From assembly GCA_902494035.1 (NCBI GenBank), contig CABURV010000055.1, positions 1 through 11,414 of the forward strand: a DNA stretch of 11,414 nucleotides, written 5' to 3'. The number at the start of each line of letters is the position of its first letter. Position 1 is the stretch's first letter. This document shows positions 5,145 through 11,414 of the stretch, piece after piece. The notes beneath the pieces were generated by a model. It had not been told where the DNA came from. It ran no database searches and worked only from the letters and a program-made list of their open reading frames with translations. The stretch comes from an uncultured Collinsella sp. GTDB taxonomy: Bacteria; Actinomycetota; Coriobacteriia; Coriobacteriales; Coriobacteriaceae. The position numbers and the translations under genes were made by a program.

Positions 5145-8100
5145 ATGCAGGCAGATTCCGCTCAGCAGCAGGGCCTTTATCGCCCCGAATTCGACCACGA
5201 TGCATGTGGCATCGGCGCGCTTGCCGATATCAACGGCGAGCGCCATCACCAGATTCTGGACGACGCACTGTCCATTCTGGTTAACTTGGAGCACCGCGGT
5301 GGTACGGGACTCGAGAAGAACACCGGCGACGGCGCTGGCATCCTGTTCCAGGTTCCGCATCACTTTTTCCGTAAAGAGGCTCAAAAGTGCGGTCAGATTC
5401 TGCCGGCAGAGGGCGACTATGGCGTGGCCATGCTGTTCTTCCCGCAGGACGACAAGGGTGTAGAGGATGCCCGCCGCGTGTTTGAGGAGGGCTGCGCCGA
5501 AGCCGGCGTGCCGCTGCTCTTCTGGCGCGAGGTGCCGGTCGACCCGCACGACCTGGGCGAGACGGCCCGCGCCTGCATGCCTACCATCCTGCAGGCCTTC
5601 CTGGGCCGTCCGGACGACACGCCCGCCGGCGATGCCTTTGAGCGTCGCCTGTACGTGTGCCGCCGCACCATCGAGAAGAAGGCCGACGCCGAGTTTGCCC
5701 TGCGCGACAAGATCTTCTATGTGTGCTCCATGAGCTCGCGCACCATCGTGTACAAGGGCATGCTTGTGGCCACGCAGATGCGCCGTTTCTTCATCGACCT
5801 CAACGACGCCGCCGTCAAAACGGCCGTGGCGCTCGTCCACTCGCGCTACTCCACCAACACCACGCCCAGCTGGGAGCGCGCACATCCCAACCGCTTTATC
5901 ATCCACAACGGCGAGATCAACACCCTCAAGGGCAACGTCAACTGGATTCGCGCCCGCGAACCCAACCTGTACAGCCCCGTGCTGCAGCACGATCTTGAGC
6001 GCGTGATGCCCATCATCAACCGCGAGGGCTCCGACTCCGCGATTCTGGACAATGTGCTTGAGTTTTTGGTCATGAACGGTCGTCCGCTCACGCGTGCCGC
6101 ATCCATGCTGCTGCCCGAGCCGTGGGACCACAACGACAGCCTGAGTGAGGAGCGCCGCGCCTACGACGCTTACCAGTCCATGCTCATGGAGCCGTGGGAT
6201 GGCCCGGCGGCCATCGCCTTTACCGACGGTCGCACACTGGGTGCCGCCCTCGACCGTAACGGCCTGCGTCCCGCCCGTTACTATGTGACGCGCGACGGTC
6301 GCTTTATGCTGGCGAGCGAGGTGGGCACCATCGAGGTGAGCCCCGAGAACATCCTGACGAGCGGCTGCCTGGGACCGGGCCAGATGCTCGAGGTCGACTT
6401 TGCCCGCGGGCGCGTCATCTACAACGATGAGCTGCGTGCCCGTTACGCCAAGGAAAAGCCCTACCGTGATTGGATTGCCGAGGAGACGCTAACCGTTGAC
6501 GCGCTCGATGAGCCCGTTGCGGCAACGCCCGCCGAGGACGCCGAGGTACCTGCCACCGTGCGTATGGCCAAACTCGGTTACCACTGGGATGACATTGACG
6601 AGGTCGTGCGTCCCATGGCCCAGCAGGGCAAGGCGCCGCTCGCCTCGATGGGCATCGATGCGCCGCTGGCCTGCCTGTCCAAGAAGACGCGTTCGTTCTT
6701 TGACTACTTCTATCAGTTGTTCGCTCAGGTCACAAACCCGCCCATCGACGCCCTACGCGAGCATATGGTCACCTCGACCACACTCTACCTGGGCAACCAC
6801 GGCAACCTGCTCGAGGATTCCCGCACGGCCTGCCAGCTGGTGCGCTTGGAGCGCCCGTTGCTCAACGAGGAAGAGTTTGACCGCATCTGCGCCATCGACC
6901 GCGTGGGCTTTAAGACCCGCCGGTTCCGTGCCGTGTACCGCCGCGACGCGGGTGAGGGCGCGCTGCAGGCTGCGCTCAAGCAGCTTGCCGAAGACGTCGA
7001 GGCTGCGGTTCGCGATGGCGTGAACATCGTGGTGCTGAGCGACCGTGCCGCTGCGGGCGAGGTGCCCGTGCCGTCGCTGCTCGCCGTGGGCTGCGTGCAC
7101 AACCACTTGATCCGTGCCGGCGTGCGCACCTTTGCCGATATCGTGGTGGAGTGCGGCGATGCCGTGTCTCCGCACGACTTTGCGGCACTGGTGGGCTACT
7201 CCGCAAGCGGCATCTACCCGTACAACGCGCATGCGTGCATCCGCGACCTGGCGGCGCACGGCGATCTGGACGTGACAGCCGAGCAGGGCATCGCCAACTA
7301 CAACAAGGCTGCGACCGCCGGCATCGTCTCCATCATGTCCAAGATGGGCATCTCCACGGTGCAGAGCTACCATTCGGCGCAGATCTTCGAGGCCGTTGGC
7401 TTTACGCCGGAGTTCGTCAACGCGTACTTCGCCGGCACGGTGAGCCGTGTGGGCGGTATGGGTGTCGAGGACGTTGAGCGCGAGCAAAACGAGCGCTACG
7501 ACGCCGCGCTCGCTATCCTTAAGAGCCCGGCTCCCGATCAACTGCCCACGCTGGGCCTGACCAAGTGGCGCCCGCTTGGTGGCGAGGATCACCTCATCGA
7601 TCCGCAGACTGTCTACTTGCTGCAGACCGCCTGCCGTGAGGACAGCTACGACACCTTTAAGGAGTACAGCGCCCGCCTGCACCGCACCGGCCGCGCCGTG
7701 CGCCTGCGCGACTTGCTCGACTTTAATGCCAGCGGCCGCACGCCGGTTTCGCTTGACGAGGTCGAGCCCGCGCTCAACATCGTCCGCCGCTTTAACACCG
7801 GCGCCATGTCGTACGGTTCCATCAGCAAAGAGGCACACGAGTGCATGGCCATCGCCATGAACCGCCTGCACGGCCGTTCCAACTCCGGCGAGGGCGGTGA
7901 GGATCCGCGTCGCGAGACCCCGCTGGCTAACGGTGACTCCAAGAACTCCGCTATTAAACAGGTAGCAAGCGCGCGCTTTGGCGTGACGAGTCGCTACCTG
8001 TGCAGCGCCTTCGAGATTCAGATCAAGATGGCCCAGGGCGCCAAGCCCGGCGAGGGTGGCCACCTGCCCGGCAAGAAGGTTTACCCCTGGATCGCCGAGG

Positions 8101-9842
8101 TCCGTCAGTCCACGCCCGGCATCGGCCTGATCTCGCCTCCGCCGCACCACGACATCTACTCCATCGAGGACCTGGCAGAGCTGATCTTCGATCTTAAGAA
8201 CGCCAACCCCGGCGCGCGCGTGTCGGTCAAGCTGGTCAGCGAGGCCGGCGTCGGCACCATCGCCACCGGTGTGGCCAAGGGTGCTGCCGACAAGATTTTG
8301 ATCAGCGGCCACAATGGCGGCTCGGGTGCCGCTGCGCGCGACTCGATCTGGCATGCGGGTCTGCCGCTGGAGCTCGGTCTTGCCGAGGCCCAGCAGACGC
8401 TGCTGCAAAACGGTCTGCGCTCACGCGTGGTGCTCGAGGCCGACGGCAAGCTCATGGACGGCACCGATGTCGCCGTCGCCTGCCTGCTGGGCGCCGAGGA
8501 GTTTGGCTTTGCGACCATGCCGCTCATCTCCATGGGCTGCCTCATGCAGCGCGATTGTCAGCAGGACACTTGTCCGGCCGGCATCGCTACGCAAAACTGC
8601 CGCCTGCGTCGCGGCTTCCGCGGCACGCCCGAGCACGTTGAGCACTTTATGCTCTTTGTTGCCGAGCAGCTGCGCGAGGTCATGGCGAGCCTGGGCTTCC
8701 GCACCGTCGACGAGATGGTCGGTCATCCCGAGTGCTTGCGCCAGATCGAGGTTCCGGGTAACCGCAAGGCTAACCTGCTCGATCTGTCGCCCGTGCTGGC
8801 GAGCGCGACCTGTGAGTTTGGTGCCCATATCCCGGGTGCCGACGGTCGCCACTTCCTGCCGCAGATGGCCGCGGACAGCGAGCTCGACAAGACGCTCGAC
8901 TCCACGTTGTTTGTGCCCTATACGGCCGATGCCCGTGCGCACCTGCGTCCGATTCGCTTCCGCGCCGATATCGCCAACGTCAACCGCTGCGTGGGCACCA
9001 TTTTGGGCAACGCGGTGACCAAGGCGCATCCCGAGGGCCTGCCTGCCGGCTCCATCACCATCGATTGCGATGGATCGGCCGGTCAGAGCTTTGGCGCCTT
9101 CCTGCCGCGCGGCATTACGCTCAATGTGTGCGGTGACGCCAACGACTACTTTGGCAAGGGCCTTTCGGGCGGCGAGGTGTCGGTGCGCCCCAACCCGCAT
9201 GCGACCTACAAGTTCGACGAGAACATCATCGTGGGCAACGTGGCCTTCTTTGGCGCCACGAGCGGTCGCGGTTTCATTAACGGCTTGGCCGGCCAGCGCT
9301 TTGGCGTACGCAACTCCGGTGCCACCGTGGTGGTCGAGGGCTGCGGCAACCATGGCTGCGAGTACATGACGGGCGGTCTGGCGCTCATCCTGGGCGAGGT
9401 CGGGCAGAACTTCGCCGCCGGCATGACGGGCGGCGTGGCTTACGTCTTTGACCAGTACGGCACGCTCGATGCCCGTGTGAACCACGAGAGCGTTGAGCTC
9501 AAGGCCCCGACGGCCGGCGAGCTGGCGCAGATTCGCGAGCTCATCCAGGAGCACGTGGACGCGACGCAGAGCCCGCGCGGCATCAAGCTGCTCTACAGCT
9601 TCGAGACGATGAGCAAGCACTTTGTGAAGGTCATTCCGACCGAGTATGAGCGCGTGCTGGCGATTGTCGCCGCGGGCGAGGCTGCCGGCAAGACGCATGC
9701 GCAGGCTGAGGAGCTGGCGTTTGAGATTGTGACCGGTCGCGCGAGTGCCGCTGATGTCGCTCGCTTTGATGTTGCGGGCGGTGCTGCGGGTGCTGCGTCC
9801 GTGGCTGCCAGCTCTGTTACTTCGACCAAGAAGGAGGCGTAA
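5145..9842 (+). CDS. gltB: Glutamate synthase large (alpha) subunit
   Basis: This subunit hydrolyses glutamine and channels the ammonia internally to 2-oxoglutarate, making glutamate. At 1565 aa it is slightly longer than typical GltB (about 1480-1530). The N-terminal class II amidotransferase domain (about 21-440) starts at C21 in DHDACGIGA, so a 20-residue propeptide is expected to be removed to expose the catalytic Cys; EHRGGTG and TGDGAGI follow. A linking domain spans roughly 480-790. The FMN synthase barrel (about 870-1230) contains NTGAMSYGS (from N884), SGEGGEDPRR and KPGEGGHLPGKK. The [3Fe-4S] ligands are C1132, C1138 and C1143 (C-x5-C-x4-C). The C-terminal GXGXG beta-helix domain (about 1300-1500) includes the GCGNHGCEYMTGG region. 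The last 30 residues are an Ala/Ser/Thr-rich tail. The start ATG has GGGGAGG with about 7-nt spacing. It forms an operon with gltD. Confidence 0.98.
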   Translation: MQADSAQQQGLYRPEFDHDACGIGALADINGERHHQILDDALSILVNLEHRGGTGLEKNTGDGAGILFQVPHHFFRKEAQKCGQILPAEGDYGVAMLFFPQDDKGVEDARRVFEEGCAEAGVPLLFWREVPVDPHDLGETARACMPTILQAFLGRPDDTPAGDAFERRLYVCRRTIEKKADAEFALRDKIFYVCSMSSRTIVYKGMLVATQMRRFFIDLNDAAVKTAVALVHSRYSTNTTPSWERAHPNRFIIHNGEINTLKGNVNWIRAREPNLYSPVLQHDLERVMPIINREGSDSAILDNVLEFLVMNGRPLTRAASMLLPEPWDHNDSLSEERRAYDAYQSMLMEPWDGPAAIAFTDGRTLGAALDRNGLRPARYYVTRDGRFMLASEVGTIEVSPENILTSGCLGPGQMLEVDFARGRVIYNDELRARYAKEKPYRDWIAEETLTVDALDEPVAATPAEDAEVPATVRMAKLGYHWDDIDEVVRPMAQQGKAPLASMGIDAPLACLSKKTRSFFDYFYQLFAQVTNPPIDALREHMVTSTTLYLGNHGNLLEDSRTACQLVRLERPLLNEEEFDRICAIDRVGFKTRRFRAVYRRDAGEGALQAALKQLAEDVEAAVRDGVNIVVLSDRAAAGEVPVPSLLAVGCVHNHLIRAGVRTFADIVVECGDAVSPHDFAALVGYSASGIYPYNAHACIRDLAAHGDLDVTAEQGIANYNKAATAGIVSIMSKMGISTVQSYHSAQIFEAVGFTPEFVNAYFAGTVSRVGGMGVEDVEREQNERYDAALAILKSPAPDQLPTLGLTKWRPLGGEDHLIDPQTVYLLQTACREDSYDTFKEYSARLHRTGRAVRLRDLLDFNASGRTPVSLDEVEPALNIVRRFNTGAMSYGSISKEAHECMAIAMNRLHGRSNSGEGGEDPRRETPLANGDSKNSAIKQVASARFGVTSRYLCSAFEIQIKMAQGAKPGEGGHLPGKKVYPWIAEVRQSTPGIGLISPPPHHDIYSIEDLAELIFDLKNANPGARVSVKLVSEAGVGTIATGVAKGAADKILISGHNGGSGAAARDSIWHAGLPLELGLAEAQQTLLQNGLRSRVVLEADGKLMDGTDVAVACLLGAEEFGFATMPLISMGCLMQRDCQQDTCPAGIATQNCRLRRGFRGTPEHVEHFMLFVAEQLREVMASLGFRTVDEMVGHPECLRQIEVPGNRKANLLDLSPVLASATCEFGAHIPGADGRHFLPQMAADSELDKTLDSTLFVPYTADARAHLRPIRFRADIANVNRCVGTILGNAVTKAHPEGLPAGSITIDCDGSAGQSFGAFLPRGITLNVCGDANDYFGKGLSGGEVSVRPNPHATYKFDENIIVGNVAFFGATSGRGFINGLAGQRFGVRNSGATVVVEGCGNHGCEYMTGGLALILGEVGQNFAAGMTGGVAYVFDQYGTLDARVNHESVELKAPTAGELAQIRELIQEHVDATQSPRGIKLLYSFETMSKHFVKVIPTEYERVLAIVAAGEAAGKTHAQAEELAFEIVTGRASAADVARFDVAGGAAGAASVAASSVTSTKKEA

Positions 9843-9847
9843 GTGCC

Positions 9848-11329
9848 ATGGGTAAGCCCGGTGCTTTTCTTGATATCGATCGCGTGACCCATGAGCTGCG
9901 CCTCGTGGAGGAGCGCAGCCGCGATTTCGATCCGCTGTACGTGGAGCTCGACGACGACGCGCGCCGTGCCCAGGCGAGCCGCTGCATGATGTGCGGTGTG
10001 GCGTTTTGTCAGATGGGCGCGAGCTTTGGCAAGGCACGTCCGAGCGGTTGTCCGCTGCACAACCTGATTCCCGAGTGGAACGAGCTGGTGTACCGCGGCC
10101 GTTGGGACGAGGCCGCCGAGCGCCTGTCACTCACCTCGCCCATGCCCGAGTTCACGAGTCGCGTGTGCCCGGCGCTGTGCGAGGCCGCATGCAACCTGGG
10201 CTCGGTCGATGGCCAGCCCACGACGATTCACGACAATGAGCGCGCGATCAGCGACCATGAGTGGGCCAACGGCGGTCCGCGCCGCTTTGAGCCGGCAGGG
10301 GAGGGCGCACCCACGGTTGCCGTGGTGGGCTCCGGTCCTGCTGGTCTGGTGGCAGCATGGGAGCTTGCGCGTCGCGGTGCCCGCGTGACGGTGTTTGAGC
10401 GTGACGACCGCCCGGGCGGCCTGCTCATGTACGGCATTCCTAACATGAAGCTCGAGAAGTCCGTGGTCGAGCGTCGCGTGGCGCTTATGCGCGAGCTGGG
10501 CATTGCGTTCGAGCTGGGTGCCGACGTGAGCGATCCTAAGGTTGCCGCCAAGCTCGATGGCTTTGATGCCGTCGTGGTGGCTGCTGGTGCCCGCGCCCCG
10601 CGTGGGCTTTCGGCTGCGAACATCGATGCGCCCGGCGTGGTGTATGCCGTGGACTACCTGACGGCTTCGACCGTCTCGGTGCTCGATGGCGGCGAGCCCG
10701 CGGTGAACGCGCACGGTCTGGACGTCGTGGTCATTGGCGGCGGTGATACCGGCAACGACTGCGTGGGCACCGCGGTGCGCCAGGGTGCGCGCAGCGTGCG
10801 CCAGTTTGAGTTCTTGCCGGCGGCGCCTGATGCGCGCGCGGCGAGCAACCCCTGGCCGCAGTGGCCCAACGTTAAGAAGACCGACTACGGCCAGCAGGAG
10901 GCCATTGCTGCCATGGGCGGCGAGATGCGCGTCTGGGGTGTGGATACGCTCGAGGTACTGTTGGACAAGAAGGGCGCGGCCGCGGGCCTGCGCGTGGTCG
11001 ATCTGGATTGGTCGGCTGGCAAGCCCGAGCGCATCGCGGGCTCCGAGCACGAGGTGCCGGCCCAGCTGGTGCTCATCGCCTGCGGCTTTACGGGTCCCGA
11101 GCATGGCGTGTTCGACGCCGTTGGCGTGCCTGTTGCCACCGCTGGTCGTCCGCTGCCGGTGATGGCTGCCGAGGACTCGTACCTTGCGGCCCGCGTCGAC
11201 GGCGTCGCCGCGGATGCCGCGCCGGTGTATGTGGCGGGTGATGCTCGCAACGGCAGCTCGCTCGTGGTGAACGCCATGGCCGATGCCCTGGCCTGCGCAG
11301 CCGAAGTCGCCGATGCGCTGGAGCTGTAA
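9848..11329 (+). CDS. gltD: Glutamate synthase small (beta) subunit
   Basis: This 493-aa FAD protein takes electrons from NAD(P)H and passes them through [4Fe-4S] clusters to the FMN site of GltB. N-terminal cluster cysteines are C46, C49, C54 and C68 (in CMMCGVAFC...GCPLHNLIPEWN) and C107, C111 and C115 (VCPALCEAAC). The FAD-binding Rossmann motif is GSGPAGL (161-167), RPGGLLMYGIPNMKLEK follows (188-204), and the NAD(P)H-binding motif is GGGDTGNDC (297-305). A closing FAD contact lies in VYVAGDARNGSSLVVNAMADA near the C-terminus. Length is standard. It starts 5 nt after the gltB stop; the AAGGAGG at 9831-9837 lies inside the gltB end and is 10 nt from ATG 9848, indicating coupled translation that suits a 1:1 complex. 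Confidence 0.98.
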   Translation: MGKPGAFLDIDRVTHELRLVEERSRDFDPLYVELDDDARRAQASRCMMCGVAFCQMGASFGKARPSGCPLHNLIPEWNELVYRGRWDEAAERLSLTSPMPEFTSRVCPALCEAACNLGSVDGQPTTIHDNERAISDHEWANGGPRRFEPAGEGAPTVAVVGSGPAGLVAAWELARRGARVTVFERDDRPGGLLMYGIPNMKLEKSVVERRVALMRELGIAFELGADVSDPKVAAKLDGFDAVVVAAGARAPRGLSAANIDAPGVVYAVDYLTASTVSVLDGGEPAVNAHGLDVVVIGGGDTGNDCVGTAVRQGARSVRQFEFLPAAPDARAASNPWPQWPNVKKTDYGQQEAIAAMGGEMRVWGVDTLEVLLDKKGAAAGLRVVDLDWSAGKPERIAGSEHEVPAQLVLIACGFTGPEHGVFDAVGVPVATAGRPLPVMAAEDSYLAARVDGVAADAAPVYVAGDARNGSSLVVNAMADALACAAEVADALEL

Positions 11330-11368
11330 AGTAGTCATTTAAGAACGTCCATTACAGTCGAAATTGTC

Positions 11369-11389
11369 AGCCCGGGACCGTCTCGGGCT
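11369..11389 (+). terminator. Possible terminator hairpin after gltD
   Basis: AGCCCGGGA (11369-11377) pairs with 11381-11389 around CCG, with one G-T wobble, 40 nt after the gltD stop. No T-tract follows, so it is at best a weak or factor-assisted terminator. It could equally belong to the leader of the next gene outside the window. Nothing else is recognisable in 11330-11414. Confidence 0.35.
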
Positions 11390-11414
11390 ACGATTGAGGC
11401 GCGCCCAGAACGGG

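Noticed and set aside
6753..8408. 551-codon minus-strand frame inside gltB
   Set aside because: Antisense shadow of gltB with Gln/His/Arg-rich, featureless composition and no start signals. The same applies to 5106-6131 and 8421-10130.
10127..11338. 403-codon minus-strand frame opposite gltD
   Set aside because: Antisense shadow of gltD, with composition typical of reversed GC-rich codons and no recognisable motif.

Overview
The window looks like a high-GC Gram-positive chromosome, most likely the Actinomycetota class Coriobacteriia and probably a Collinsella-like gut anaerobe. This rests on the codon style (GCC, GAG, AAG, CGC rich), strong Shine-Dalgarno sites, AT-rich promoters inside GC-rich DNA, and anaerobe-type redox genes. 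It is inference from reading, not a database match. Almost all of the window is ordinary core genome. I saw no transposase, phage gene, CRISPR array, toxin-antitoxin pair or defence locus.

Layout. (1) Positions 1-1564, plus strand: a tRNA-Glu(CUC) gene with its own terminator, then a helical-repeat (TPR-like) protein of unknown role whose end overlaps smpB, the tmRNA-binding ribosome-rescue protein. (2) Positions 1565-2590: a 67-nt imperfect palindrome, a strong hairpin plus T-tract, a flavin reductase of the type fused to rubredoxin in high-molecular-weight rubredoxin (Hrb), then a very short rubredoxin with its own promoter and terminator. These two genes look like an Hrb split into separate polypeptides. 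(3) Positions 2660-4765, minus strand: gpmA (phosphoglycerate mutase) followed after 75 nt by mntH (Nramp Mn/Fe transporter), with a 14-bp hairpin in the leader of mntH. (4) Positions 4766-5144: a gene-free divergent region holding a second palindromic element. One arm of it shares an exact 20-nt sequence with the spacer behind the rubredoxin terminator. (5) Positions 5145-11329, plus strand: gltB and gltD, the two subunits of glutamate synthase (GOGAT), 5 nt apart. (6) Positions 11330-11414: a short tail with a hairpin but no T-tract.

How the genes fit together. gltBD makes glutamate from glutamine and 2-oxoglutarate, and gpmA serves glycolysis and gluconeogenesis. The flavin reductase and rubredoxin probably form a small electron-transfer chain, typically for O2, NO or peroxide detoxification in anaerobes. 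MntH imports Mn or Fe, and SmpB rescues stalled ribosomes. The points most worth a second look are the split Hrb-like pair with its shortened rubredoxin, the two families of intergenic palindromes, the hairpin ahead of mntH, and the unknown gene whose end overlaps smpB. I found no clearly new multi-gene system here.
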